Of a stretch of 64,000 nucleotides of DNA, positions 42,088 to 50,652 are shown in pieces. The notes beneath the pieces are model-generated. The model saw only the letters and a program-made list of their open reading frames with translations. It was not told where the DNA came from and did no database searches. The DNA lies in NCBI GenBank assembly GCA_008123405.1, contig VSSA01000020.1:1-64000 (forward strand). Reading direction: 5' to 3'. The DNA is from Nocardioides sp. BGMRC 2183. GTDB taxonomy: Bacteria; Actinomycetota; Actinomycetes; Propionibacteriales; Nocardioidaceae. Position 1 is the first letter of the stretch, and each line of letters starts with the position of its first letter. The translations under genes were made by a program, and so were the position numbers.

Positions 42088-43497
42088 TCAGGGCACGACC
42101 TTCCCGGGATTCATCAGCCCCCGCGGATCCAACGCCCGCTTCACGGTGCGCATCAGCTCCACCTCCACCTCGGACTTGTACGACGCCGCGGCATCGCGCT
42201 TCAGCACGCCGACCCCGTGCTCGGCGCTGATGCTGCCGCCGAGACCGGCGACGGCGTCGTACACGATGCGGGTGAGGGTGGGGGCGGCGGCGCGCAGGGC
42301 GGCGTCGTCGCCGACCGGCGCGCTGAGGTTGTAGTGCAGGTTGCCGTCGCCGACGTGGCCGTAGGTGACCAACCGGACGCCGGGAAGCGCGTCGCGCAGC
42401 CGCGGGCCGACCTGGGCGACGAAGTCCGGCAGCGCCCGGGTGGGCAGGGTGACGTCGTGCTTGAGGGTGGCGCCGGCGATCTTCTGTGCCTCCGAGACCC
42501 CCTCGCGCAGCACCCACAGCGCAGCCCGCTGCTGCGGGCTGCCGGCGACCACTGCGTCGACCAGTAGCCCGGCCTCAGCGGCCGCCTCGAGAGCGTCCTG
42601 CAACCGGACGTCGACGTCGGCGGAGGCCCCGGCGAGCTCGACGAGTCCGTACCACCGGTGCTCCGCGTCGAACGGGTCGCGCGCGCCGGGGTGGTGCTCC
42701 AGCACCAGGCCCAGCGCCTCACGGCTGATCAGCTCCCAGGTGGTGAGCTGCTCCCCGGCGACGCCGCGTAGCAGCGGGAGCAGCGCGGTCGCGGCCTCGA
42801 CCGACTCCAGCGCGAGCAGCGCGGTGGCGCGTCGCGGAGTCGCCGGGAAGAGCCGCAGCACGGCGGCGGTGACGATCCCCAGGGTGCCCTCGGCGCCGAT
42901 GAAGAGCTGCTTGAGGTCATAGCCGGTGTTGTCCTTGCGTAGCGGCCGGAGTCCGTCCCAGATCCGGCCGTCGGGCAGCACCACCTCGAGACCGAGCACC
43001 AGCTCGCGCATCATCCCGTAGCGGAGCACCGCCGTACCGCCGGCGTTGGTGGAGACGTTGCCGCCGACCGTGCACGACCCCTCCGATCCCAGCGACAGCG
43101 GGAAGAGCCGGCCGGCTTCGACCGCGCTCTCCTGCACGCTCTGCAGCGCCACCCCTGCCTCGACGGTGATCGTGTCGGCGACCGGGTCCACCTCGCGGAC
43201 CCGACGCATCCGATCGAGTACGACGACAACAGCCGCCCCGTCAGGCCCGGGGATGGCGCCGCCGGCGAGCCCCGTGTTCCCACCCTGCGGTACGACGCCG
43301 ACGCCCGCCGCCACGCACGCCCGGACCACCGCAGCGACCTCGTCGGTGGTCGCTGGGCGCACGACGGCGAAGGCATGGCCGGTGAACGCACCCGTCCAGT
43401 CGGTCAGGTGGGGCGCCATCTCCTCGGGCGCGTCCAACACAGCGGTCGGACCGAGCGCGGCACGCAGCTCGGCGAGCAAGGCAGGGCGGTCGGGCAT
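42088..43497 (-). CDS. FAD-linked oxidase, D-2-hydroxyacid dehydrogenase type
   Basis: A 469-residue FAD_binding_4/FAD-oxidase C protein. The PP-loop is PQGGNTGLAGGAIPG (about 72-86), and SEGSCTVGGNVSTNAGG with GAEGTLGIVT contact FAD. The C-terminal catalytic His residues lie in YGHVGDGNLHYN and SAEHGVG. The pattern resembles bacterial D-2-hydroxyglutarate/D-lactate dehydrogenases. ATG 43497 has AGGAGA. It is 29 bases downstream of the AEC permease on the same strand, a natural pair for uptake and oxidation of a 2-hydroxyacid. It differs from the GlcD-like gene at 17465-18841, so the two are separate paralogues. Confidence 0.88.
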   Translation of the reverse strand: MPDRPALLAELRAALGPTAVLDAPEEMAPHLTDWTGAFTGHAFAVVRPATTDEVAAVVRACVAAGVGVVPQGGNTGLAGGAIPGPDGAAVVVVLDRMRRVREVDPVADTITVEAGVALQSVQESAVEAGRLFPLSLGSEGSCTVGGNVSTNAGGTAVLRYGMMRELVLGLEVVLPDGRIWDGLRPLRKDNTGYDLKQLFIGAEGTLGIVTAAVLRLFPATPRRATALLALESVEAATALLPLLRGVAGEQLTTWELISREALGLVLEHHPGARDPFDAEHRWYGLVELAGASADVDVRLQDALEAAAEAGLLVDAVVAGSPQQRAALWVLREGVSEAQKIAGATLKHDVTLPTRALPDFVAQVGPRLRDALPGVRLVTYGHVGDGNLHYNLSAPVGDDAALRAAAPTLTRIVYDAVAGLGGSISAEHGVGVLKRDAAASYKSEVEVELMRTVKRALDPRGLMNPGKVVP

Positions 43498-43526
43498 CGG
43501 TGTTCTCCTGGTCGGGTCGACAGCAT

Positions 43527-44438
43527 TCAGGCGAGCAGCACGGCGACCAGCAGCGCCACCGGGAGGCTGAGCAGCGTGGTGACCAGGATGCTCTCCCGGG
43601 CCACGTCCTCGCCGACCCGGTAGCGGGTCGCGTGCAGGAAGATGTTCTGGGCGGTGGGCAGCGCGGCGGTGAGCACGACGCCGAGCAGCACCGCTCCCTC
43701 GATGCCCAGGGCCGTTGCCACCAGCCAGGCGACCACCGGCATCACGGCCAGCTTGAGCACAGCGATCGTGGTCACCTCGCGGTTGCGACCGGCCCTGCCC
43801 GGCAGCGGGCTGAGCCGCAGTGCGGCGCCGTAGGAGAGCAGCATCAGCGGGATCGCAGCACCGGCAAGCAGCTGCAGGGGCTCGTCGACCAGCGTCGGCA
43901 GCCGCCACCCGGTGATCGCCAGGATCAGGCCCAGCAGTGCAGCCAGGGTGAGCGGGTTCGTCACCAGCCGCCGCGCCAGGTGCGCACCCCCGCGGCCTCG
44001 TCCGTCGACGTGGTCCAGCGCGACGAGGGCGAGCGGCTGCACCAGCAGCATCTGCACCAGCAGGGTCGGCACCACCACGGTGATGTCGCCGACCACGTAG
44101 GCCGCGATCGCGATACCGAGGTTGCCGGCGTTGACGTAGGAGGCCGAGAGCGAGCCGATCAGCACCTCGCCGACCCGCCGCCGCCAGCGCAGCCGAGCGA
44201 TGGCGGCGTAGGTCGCGAAGCAGACGGCGAGCGAGGTCGCCGAGGCGATCAGGTTCCGCGCGGCACCCTCCAGGTGCATCCCCGAGATGGTGACCACCAT
44301 CAGTGCCGGGGAGGCGACGAAGAAGGCGATCTCGCCCAGCGTGCGCTGGGAACGCTGGTCGAGGATGCCGACGTGAGCCAAGCCGGAGCCGCAGGCGATG
44401 ACGACGAGGATCGTGGTGAATCCGGTCAGCAGGTCCAC
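43527..44438 (-). CDS. AEC family transporter (auxin efflux carrier type)
   Basis: A 303-residue membrane protein with about ten hydrophobic helices of the AEC/membrane transport family. SYVNAGNLGIAIAAYVVGD (about 108-126) carries the conserved Asn-Gly crossing motif, and the C-terminal half repeats the pattern (VLTAALPTAQNIFLHATRY). Members transport organic acids such as malate or malonate. GTG 44438 with AGGGG 7 bases upstream was chosen. It is divergent from the D-2-hydroxyacid dehydrogenase across a region with two identical TGCTGgaaCAGCA sites. A 2-hydroxyacid is the likely cargo, inferred from neighbours. Confidence 0.85.
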   Translation of the reverse strand: MDLLTGFTTILVVIACGSGLAHVGILDQRSQRTLGEIAFFVASPALMVVTISGMHLEGAARNLIASATSLAVCFATYAAIARLRWRRRVGEVLIGSLSASYVNAGNLGIAIAAYVVGDITVVVPTLLVQMLLVQPLALVALDHVDGRGRGGAHLARRLVTNPLTLAALLGLILAITGWRLPTLVDEPLQLLAGAAIPLMLLSYGAALRLSPLPGRAGRNREVTTIAVLKLAVMPVVAWLVATALGIEGAVLLGVVLTAALPTAQNIFLHATRYRVGEDVARESILVTTLLSLPVALLVAVLLA

Positions 44439-44449
44439 AGCGACCCCTG

Positions 44450-44494
44450 ATGATGCTGGAACAGCACTGGCCCATGATGCTGGAACAGCACTGG
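44450..44494. promoter_or_regulatory. Tandem 21-bp sites with TGCTG-GAA-CAGCA dyad
   Basis: An identical 21-base unit occurs at 44450-44470 and 44474-44494 (24-base period). Each contains the perfect dyad TGCTG-N3-CAGCA. The pair lies in the divergent promoter region of the AEC permease (start 44438) and the D-2-hydroxyacid dehydrogenase (start 44528), so both could be controlled by one regulator. Confidence 0.6.
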
Positions 44495-44527
44495 ACGATA
44501 CCGATCCGCCGCTCCTACCGTCGCCGC

Positions 44528-45451
44528 GTGAGCGACGGACGTGTGGTGATGGTCGGGACCCTTCGGGCCGAGTTGGATGCCGCCCTGCGGGAGCGGTACG
44601 GCGCCCAGCGCCTGGACGAGATCGACCCGGCGGCGGCCGCACAGGCCGAGGTGGCCGTGACCAGCGGCATCTGGGGTGTGCGGGGCGAGCACCTGGACCG
44701 GCTTCCCGGACTCGGCGCCGTGGTGAACTTCGGCGTCGGCTACGACTCCACCGACGTGGCCGAGGCGGCACGCCGAGGCGTCACGGTCTCCAACACGCCC
44801 GACGTGCTGACCGACTGCGTGGCCGACGTCGCGGTGGGAGCGCTGATCGACGTGATGCGCGGCCTGAGCGCGGCGGACCGGTTCGTGCGGCGCGGTGAGT
44901 GGGCGGCCGGACGTGTCCCGGCGCTGGCTCGCAGGGTCAGCGGCACCCGGGTCGGCATCGTGGGCCTGGGGCGGATCGGCACCGCGATCGCGCACCGGCT
45001 CGAGGCGTTCGGTGCGCAGATCAGCTATCACAACCGCAGCGAGCGCGCGGATGTCGACTACGCCTACGCCGGCTCCGTGGTCGAGCTCGCCCGCGGGGTC
45101 GACGTACTGATCCTGGCGGCGGCGGGTGGCAACGCCTCGCGCGGCCTGGTCGACGCCGCGGTCCTCGACGCGCTGGGGCCGGACGGCTTCCTGGTCAACG
45201 TCGCCCGCGGGTCGGTGGTCGACGAGCCGGCACTCGTTGCAGCCCTCGAAGAGCGCCGCATCGCCGGCGCTGCCCTGGACGTCTTCGCCGACGAGCCGCA
45301 CGTCCCCGATGCGCTGCTCCGCCGTGAGGACGTGGTGCTGCTGCCGCACCTGGGTAGCGCCACCGTGGAGACCCGGGCCGCGATGACCGAGCTGGCGTTG
45401 GCCAACGTGGAGCGGTACCTGACCGAGGGGGTCCTGGTCACCCCGGTCTGA
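44528..45451 (+). CDS. D-isomer-specific 2-hydroxyacid dehydrogenase
   Basis: A 307-residue NAD-dependent dehydrogenase. The Rossmann motif is GIVGLGRIGTAIA (about 142-154). The catalytic Arg is in NVARGSVVDEP, the Glu in FADEPHVP, and the His in LLPHLGSAT. It reduces a 2-ketoacid to a D-2-hydroxyacid or the reverse. The start is GTG 44528; ATG 44549 is a less likely alternative. It faces the AEC/FAD-oxidase pair and is 11 bases from the stop of the convergent FMN oxidase gene. It resembles glyoxylate/hydroxypyruvate reductases; substrate is undetermined. Confidence 0.9.
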   Translation: MSDGRVVMVGTLRAELDAALRERYGAQRLDEIDPAAAAQAEVAVTSGIWGVRGEHLDRLPGLGAVVNFGVGYDSTDVAEAARRGVTVSNTPDVLTDCVADVAVGALIDVMRGLSAADRFVRRGEWAAGRVPALARRVSGTRVGIVGLGRIGTAIAHRLEAFGAQISYHNRSERADVDYAYAGSVVELARGVDVLILAAAGGNASRGLVDAAVLDALGPDGFLVNVARGSVVDEPALVAALEERRIAGAALDVFADEPHVPDALLRREDVVLLPHLGSATVETRAAMTELALANVERYLTEGVLVTPV

Positions 45452-45462
45452 CGTCGGCCGGC

Positions 45463-46704
45463 TCACGAGGCGCGCAGCCGCACGTGCTGCGGCCCGATGC
45501 TCGCCACGTCCGGGGTGCCGAGCAGCGCCATCGCTCGGCGCAGCTCGTCGACGAGCAGATCCAGGACGGCCGCGACGCCGCGCTGACCGCCGGCCATCAG
45601 GCCGTAGAGGTAGGGGCGTCCGATCAGCACGCCCCGGGCACCCAGCCCGAGCGCGGCGGCGATGTCGCCACCGGAGCGGACCCCGGAGTCGAGGTAGGTC
45701 TCGACCCGCCCCCCGACCACGTCGAGGACCTCGGGCAGCAGCTCGAGCGGGACCGGTGCCCGGTCCAGCTGGCGTCCGCCGTGGTTGGAGAGCACCAGCG
45801 CATCGGCTCCGGCCCCGACACAGGCGAGCGCATCACCGACCGACCCGATCCCCTTGACCACGACGGGGCCGTCCCAGTGCTCCTTGAGCCAGTTGATGTC
45901 GGCGGGGCGCAGCGCCTGCTCGCGCAACTCGTTGGACATCCCCCACCGGGCATAGCGGGAGCCCTCGGGGAAGGTCGCGAAGCGCAACGGCTCGGTGGTC
46001 AGGATGTTGCCGACCCAACCGGGATGGCGGGCCAGGCCGGCGAGCGTGCGGGCGGTCAGCTGCGGCGGGATGGCGAACCCGTTGCGCTTGTCGTTGCGCT
46101 TCATCCCGGTGACCACGGTGTCGACGGTCAGCATCAGCGCCTCGTAGCCGGCCTCGCGTGCCTCGGCCAGGTGTGCCAGCGTCACCGCGCGGTCCTTCAT
46201 CAGATAGACCTGGAACCAGTTGCGCCCGCCCGGGGCAGCAGCCGCGGTGTCGCCGATCGAGGTCGTCGCGTACGTCGACAGCGTGTAGGGCACCCCCGCC
46301 TCGGCCGCTGCCGCGGCGGCCGCCCGCTCGCCGGAGTGGTGGCTGAGCCGGGTGTAGCCCGTCGGAGCGAGCACGATCGGCGCCGCCGCGGGCCGGCCCA
46401 GGATCGTGGTCGCGACGTCGGGGTGCGCGACGGCTTCGAGCGCGGTGGGCCGCAGCTCGATCCGGTCGAAGGCGGCGCGGTTGCGGGCCATGGCGTGCTC
46501 GCCGTCGGAGCCGCCGTACACGTAGTCCCAGACGGCGCCGGGGACCCGGCGCCGAGCGACCCGTTCGAGGTCGTCGACGCTGAGGCACCGGGCGAGGCGG
46601 CGAGCGGTGGCGTCACGTTCCACCGGCCGGGTCTTGAGGAACGGCTCGAGGTCGCGCCACCGCGGCAGTTGGCGGGGGGTCTTCGTCTGCACTGACGTCG
46701 TCAC
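45463..46704 (-). CDS. FMN-dependent alpha-hydroxyacid oxidase/dehydrogenase
   Basis: A 413-residue TIM-barrel FMN enzyme of the lactate/mandelate/glycolate oxidase family. It opens with a DLERVARRRVPGAVWDYVYGGSDGE segment. FMN contacts include APTGYTRLSH, LMLTVDTVVTGMKRNDKRNGF and VVKGIGSV; SNHGGRQLDRAP contains the catalytic His and substrate-binding Arg; DSGVRSGGDIAAALGLGA binds the FMN phosphate. It oxidises an L-2-hydroxyacid. The start is GTG 46704. It is divergent from the galactarate dehydratase-like gene across about 80 AT-rich bases. It could be lactate dehydrogenase (LldD-like) or lactate 2-monooxygenase. Confidence 0.9.
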   Translation of the reverse strand: MTTSVQTKTPRQLPRWRDLEPFLKTRPVERDATARRLARCLSVDDLERVARRRVPGAVWDYVYGGSDGEHAMARNRAAFDRIELRPTALEAVAHPDVATTILGRPAAAPIVLAPTGYTRLSHHSGERAAAAAAAEAGVPYTLSTYATTSIGDTAAAAPGGRNWFQVYLMKDRAVTLAHLAEAREAGYEALMLTVDTVVTGMKRNDKRNGFAIPPQLTARTLAGLARHPGWVGNILTTEPLRFATFPEGSRYARWGMSNELREQALRPADINWLKEHWDGPVVVKGIGSVGDALACVGAGADALVLSNHGGRQLDRAPVPLELLPEVLDVVGGRVETYLDSGVRSGGDIAAALGLGARGVLIGRPYLYGLMAGGQRGVAAVLDLLVDELRRAMALLGTPDVASIGPQHVRLRAS

Positions 46705-46720
46705 CGCTCTGGACTCCTCA

Positions 46721-46760
46721 CAACTTATCGGATAACTTCTCTACTCATCATACAAGTTAC
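46721..46760. promoter_or_regulatory. AT-rich divergent promoter with TTATC-G-GATAA dyad
   Basis: This is one of the most AT-rich tracts of the window. It holds the perfect dyad TTATC-G-GATAA (46725-46735) and TAACTT/AAGTTA half-sites 15 bases apart (46733-46738 and 46754-46759). It separates the FMN oxidase and aldarate dehydratase-like genes. The GntR protein encoded downstream is the likely binder. Confidence 0.45.
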
Positions 46761-46782
46761 CTGATTCTAGGAGCCCAGCGCC

Positions 46783-47904
46783 ATGGCCGCCGATCGCATC
46801 CGCACCTTGAACCTCTCCCACGTCGTGCTGCCGCTCGACAACCCGGTCAGCGACGCCAAGGTGCTCACCGGGCGACAGAAGCCGCTCACCGAGACCGTCC
46901 TGCTCTTCGTCGAGGTGACCACCGAGCAGGGCCACCAAGGCATGGGCTTCAGCTACTCCAAGCGGGCCGGCGGTCCGGCCCAGTTCGCCCACCTCAAGGA
47001 GGTCGCCGAGGTCGCCATCGGTCAGGACCCTGCCGACATCGCGAAGATCTACGAGTCCCTGATGTGGGCCGGCGCATCCGTAGGCCGCAGCGGCGTCGCC
47101 ACCCAGGCCGTCGCCGCGCTCGACGTGGCGCTGTGGGACCTCAAGGCCCGTCGCGCGGAGCTGCCGCTGGCCAAGCTACTCGGCGCGCACCGCGACTCCT
47201 GCCGCGTCTACAACACCTCCGGCGGGTTCCTCCAGGCCTCGGTCGAGGAGATCAAGGAGAAGGCGACGGCATCGCTGGAGTCCGGTATCGGCGGGATCAA
47301 GATCAAGGTCGGCCAGCCCGACTGGGCCGAGGACCTGCGCCGGGTGGCGGCGCTGCGCGAGCACCTCGGCGACACCCCGTTCATGGTGGACGCCAACCAG
47401 CAGTGGGACCGGGCCCGCGCCCGCCGGATGTGCCGCGAGCTGGAGCAGTTCGACCTGATCTGGATCGAGGAGCCGCTGGACGCCTGGGACGCGGTCGGCC
47501 ATGCGGACCTCTCCCGCACCTTCGACACCCCGATCGCCACCGGCGAGATGCTGACCTCCGTGCCCGAGCACATGGCGCTCATCGACGCCGGCTACCGCGG
47601 CATCGTGCAGCCCGACGCCCCCCGGATCGGCGGCATCACCCCGTTCCTGAAGTTCGCGACGCTGGCCGCGCACCACGGGCTCGCGTTGGCCCCGCACTAC
47701 GCGATGGAGATCCACCTGCACCTCGCCGCGGCGTACCCGACCGAGCCGTGGGTGGAGCACTTCGAGTGGCTCAACCCGCTCTTCGAGGAGCGGATCGAGA
47801 TCCGCGACGGACAGATGTTCGTGCCGGACCGGCCCGGACTCGGCTTCACCCTCAGCGACCGTATGCGCGCGCTGACGAAGGAGACGGCTACCTTCGGCGC
47901 GTGA
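46783..47904 (+). CDS. L-talarate/galactarate dehydratase-like enzyme (enolase superfamily)
   Basis: A 373-residue mandelate-racemase-type acid-sugar dehydratase. Key residues are visible: Lys173 and Lys175 (GIKIKVG), Asp203 (VDANQQW), Glu229 (WIEEP), Glu255 (ATGEM), Asp278 and His305 (PHYAME). The N-terminus (NPVSDAKVLTGRQKPLTE, HQGMGFSYSKRAGG, WAGASVGRSG) closely parallels the Salmonella L-talarate/galactarate dehydratase. It removes water from a meso- or L-aldarate to give 5-dehydro-4-deoxyglucarate. It is followed with a 4-bp overlap by its GntR regulator. The exact stereochemistry of the substrate needs assay. Confidence 0.9.
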   Translation: MAADRIRTLNLSHVVLPLDNPVSDAKVLTGRQKPLTETVLLFVEVTTEQGHQGMGFSYSKRAGGPAQFAHLKEVAEVAIGQDPADIAKIYESLMWAGASVGRSGVATQAVAALDVALWDLKARRAELPLAKLLGAHRDSCRVYNTSGGFLQASVEEIKEKATASLESGIGGIKIKVGQPDWAEDLRRVAALREHLGDTPFMVDANQQWDRARARRMCRELEQFDLIWIEEPLDAWDAVGHADLSRTFDTPIATGEMLTSVPEHMALIDAGYRGIVQPDAPRIGGITPFLKFATLAAHHGLALAPHYAMEIHLHLAAAYPTEPWVEHFEWLNPLFEERIEIRDGQMFVPDRPGLGFTLSDRMRALTKETATFGA

Positions 47905-48587
47905 ACACCCCACCCACGACGCTGGCCCAGACCGTCGTCGCAGGACTGAAGGCGCGCATCCTCGACGGGTCGCTCCCGGCGGGCGCGAAGCTGCCGTCGG
48001 AGAACGAGCTGATCGAGGAGTACGCCGTCTCGCGCACCGTGGTGCGCGAGGCGGTCACCCGGTTGCGTGCCGAGGGCTTGGTGGAGACCTTCCAGGGACG
48101 CGGGTCGTTCGTGCTGGCGATGCCCGAGCCGACGTCGTTCACGGTCGAGGCGTCCGCGATCCGCAGCCAGGCCGACGTGCTGGCGATGATCGACTTCCGC
48201 CTGGGCGTCGAGAGCGAGGCCGCCTTCCTCGCCGCCTCGGACCGTACGCCGGCCGCGGCCAAGGCGGTGCAGCACGCCCTGGACGCCTTCGCTGCGGCGA
48301 GCCCGGAGGACGCGGTCGAGGCGGACTTCGCCTTCCACCGCGCCGTCGCCGCTGCCACAGGTAACCGCTTCTACCTCGACCTGCTCGACTCGCTCGGCCC
48401 GATGATGATCATGCTGCCGCGCACCCGCCTCTCCGAGGAGTACTCCCTCACCGACGCCTCCCACGTGGAGCGGGTCCGGCGCGAGCACGACAACGTCGCC
48501 ACCGCTGTGATCGCCGGAGACCCCGAGACCGCGCGGGCCGCGATGCGGGTGCACCTCGGCAACACCCGGCGGCGGCTGCAGGGCTGA
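47901..48587 (+). CDS. GntR family regulator (FadR/FCD type)
   Basis: A 228-residue FadR-type GntR regulator. The winged helix (about 8-72) has AGAKLPSENELIEEYAVSRTVVREAVTRLRAEGLVETFQGRGSFV, in its usual order. The FCD effector domain has metal-type His residues in FAFHRAVAAATGNRF and near EHDNV/MRVHLGN. GTG 47901 overlaps the dehydratase stop by 4 bases, so they are translationally coupled. It should sense an aldarate or a product and control the operon through the AT-rich region at 46721-46760. The 22-bp hairpin at 48593-48641 ends the unit. Confidence 0.92.
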   Translation: MNTPPTTLAQTVVAGLKARILDGSLPAGAKLPSENELIEEYAVSRTVVREAVTRLRAEGLVETFQGRGSFVLAMPEPTSFTVEASAIRSQADVLAMIDFRLGVESEAAFLAASDRTPAAAKAVQHALDAFAAASPEDAVEADFAFHRAVAAATGNRFYLDLLDSLGPMMIMLPRTRLSEEYSLTDASHVERVRREHDNVATAVIAGDPETARAAMRVHLGNTRRRLQG

Positions 48588-48592
48588 GAGAG

Positions 48593-48641
48593 CTTGTGCC
48601 GTCGTTTGCTGGCACCATCTGCCAGCAAACGACGGCACAAG
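48593..48641. terminator. 22-bp perfect inverted repeat, terminator-like
   Basis: Arms 48593-48614 and 48620-48641 are perfectly complementary with a 5-base loop, placed 5 bases after the GntR stop. There is no T-tract. It is the strongest hairpin in the window and probably terminates the dehydratase-gntR operon. Confidence 0.75.
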
Positions 48642-48686
48642 AGGTCGCGACACCCGGTAGGAGCGCCCGCCTGAGACAATGAGCGA

Positions 48687-49652
48687 GTGCGCGCAGCGCT
48701 ACGGCCCCGGTACGGCGGACCCGACGTCATCACCTTCGACGACGTCCCCGATCCCGTGCCCGGTCCCGGCGAGCTCCTGGTGCGCGTCCATGCCACCACT
48801 GTCAACCGCACCGACTGCGCCTACCGGTCGGGGCATCCGTGGATCAACAGGGTCGTCTGTGGGCTCCCCCGACCGCGGGTCGCCGTGCTCGGCTCGGAGT
48901 ACGCCGGCGTCGTGACCGCGACCGGCGCGAACGTCGACAGCTATGCCGTCGGCGACCGCGTCTTCGGCTTCGTGGAGGGCCGGGCCGGCGCGCACGCCGA
49001 GCTGGTCGCCGTACCTGTGGACGGCCTGGTCGCGACGGTGCCCGCCGGGTGGGACTTGCCGCAGGCGGCGCCGGGAATGGAGGGCGCGCACTATGCGCAC
49101 GCCTGTCTGCGGGTGACCGGGATCGGGGCGGGCGACCGGGCTTTGGTACACGGCGCCACCGGCGGCATCGGCACCGCGCTCGTCCAGCTGCTCCACGCCG
49201 AGGGCGTCGAGGTGACGGCGGTGTGCGACCGGCTGCCCGGGCACCGCCCCGACCTGCTGACCGAGCTCGGCGCCGCTCACGTCGTGGAGATGGCCACCGA
49301 TCCAGGACTGACGTCGGTCGGCGGAGGCTTCGACCTGGTCATCGATGCCACCGGGCACCTCTCGTTCGGTGCCGCCCGCCCGCTGCTGCGCCGGGCCGGC
49401 AGCTACGTCTCCTCCGACCTCGGCCGCGGTGGGCAGAACCTCCTGCTCGCCTCCGTCGGTCCCGTCACCCGACGCCTCGGTCTGCGCCACGCGCGGTTCC
49501 CGTTGCCCCACGCCGACGCCACCCTCGCCCGCCACCTGGCGGGCCTGATGGGCGCCGGCGCCTACCGCGCCGTCATCGACCGCAGCTATCCCTTCGAGGA
49601 GCTGCGCGACGCCTACGCCTACGTCGACAGCGGACGCAAGGTAACGTCGTGA
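48687..49652 (+). CDS. Zinc-independent NAD(P)-dependent alcohol dehydrogenase (MDR)
   Basis: A 321-residue medium-chain dehydrogenase/reductase of the quinone oxidoreductase type. DVPDPVPGPGELLVRVHATTVNRTDC (about 19-44) and VLGSEYAGVV are typical of the N-terminal catalytic domain. The Rossmann motif is VHGATGGIGTALVQLL (about 155-170). The Cys and His ligands of zinc enzymes are absent, and VNRTD points to a quinone reductase or enoyl-reductase. The start is GTG 48687. It stands alone after the terminator hairpin and is convergent with the aldo-keto reductase gene. Substrate is unknown. Confidence 0.88.
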   Translation: MRAALRPRYGGPDVITFDDVPDPVPGPGELLVRVHATTVNRTDCAYRSGHPWINRVVCGLPRPRVAVLGSEYAGVVTATGANVDSYAVGDRVFGFVEGRAGAHAELVAVPVDGLVATVPAGWDLPQAAPGMEGAHYAHACLRVTGIGAGDRALVHGATGGIGTALVQLLHAEGVEVTAVCDRLPGHRPDLLTELGAAHVVEMATDPGLTSVGGGFDLVIDATGHLSFGAARPLLRRAGSYVSSDLGRGGQNLLLASVGPVTRRLGLRHARFPLPHADATLARHLAGLMGAGAYRAVIDRSYPFEELRDAYAYVDSGRKVTS

Positions 49653-49675
49653 TCGTGATGCCGTGAGGACGGCGC

Positions 49676-50554
49676 TCAGCCCTCGATCGAGCTGAGTCGC
49701 GCCACCTCGTCCTCGGTCAGCTCGATCGCCGCCGCTGCGGTGTTGGACTCCAGGTGCGCCACCCGCGAGGTGCCGGGGATCGGCAGCATCACCGGGGAGA
49801 GGTGCAGCAGCCAGGCGAGGGCGATCTGGGTCGGCGTCGCGTCGTGCGCGGCCGCGATCTCGGCGAGCGGACCGGCGGCGGCGGTGTGGTCGGCGACCGG
49901 GCGCCACGGGATGAACCCGATGCCGTTCGCCTCGCTGTGCGCGAGCAGCGCGGCCGAGCCGCGGGTGCCGAGGCTGAACCGGTTCTGCACCGTCGCGATC
50001 GGCGCGATCCGCTGTGCCGCCTGCAGCTCCTCGACACTCACCTCGGAGAGACCGATGTGCTTGATCTTCCCCTCGTCCTGGAGCGCAGCCAGCTCGCCGA
50101 TCTGGTCCTCCAGCGGCACGTTCGCGTCGATCCGGTGCAGCTGGAACAGGTCGATCGCCTCGACCTGGAGGCGGCGCAGGCTGAGCTCCGCCTGCTGACG
50201 CAGGTACGCCGGCACGCCGACCGGCGTCCAGATGCTCGGCCCCTGACGGGTCAGTCCCGCCTTCGTCGCGAGGACGACGTCGTCGGCGTAGGGGTGCAAC
50301 GCCTCGGCGAGCAGCTCCTCGGCCACGACCGGGCCGTAGGAGTCGGCGGTGTCGAAGAAGGTGATGCCGAGCTCGACGGCGCGGCGCAGCACCGCGATCG
50401 CCTCCTCACGATCCCGCGGCGGACCCCAGACCCCCTCGCCGGTGAGCTGCATCGTGCCGTAGCCGAGGCGGACGACCGGCAGGTCGCCGCCGATCGAGAA
50501 GGTTCCGGACTGGCGGGCCACGTCGGTGGTGGAAGGGTCGGTAGTCGAAGTCAT
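49676..50554 (-). CDS. Aldo/keto reductase
   Basis: A 292-residue aldo/keto reductase with the (beta/alpha)8 pattern: LGYGTMQLTGEGVWG, FFDTADSYGP (catalytic Asp and Tyr), VVLATKAGL (Lys), LFQLHRID (His), then WLLHLSP and the C-terminal NADPH-binding IPGTSRVAHLESN. The full tetrad (Asp, Tyr, Lys, His) is present, so activity is expected. ATG 50554 was chosen over a longer frame because it fits the family start. It is divergent from the ABC transporter. Substrate is undetermined. Confidence 0.92.
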   Translation of the reverse strand: MTSTTDPSTTDVARQSGTFSIGGDLPVVRLGYGTMQLTGEGVWGPPRDREEAIAVLRRAVELGITFFDTADSYGPVVAEELLAEALHPYADDVVLATKAGLTRQGPSIWTPVGVPAYLRQQAELSLRRLQVEAIDLFQLHRIDANVPLEDQIGELAALQDEGKIKHIGLSEVSVEELQAAQRIAPIATVQNRFSLGTRGSAALLAHSEANGIGFIPWRPVADHTAAAGPLAEIAAAHDATPTQIALAWLLHLSPVMLPIPGTSRVAHLESNTAAAAIELTEDEVARLSSIEG

Positions 50555-50652
50555 GGCGGCCCAACCAGCTCCCTGCGTCGGTGATTCCCGTAGAAACGAC
50601 CAGGCGCCCGGACGCATCCCACGGATAGGGTGGCTCACCCACGGGAGGTGGC

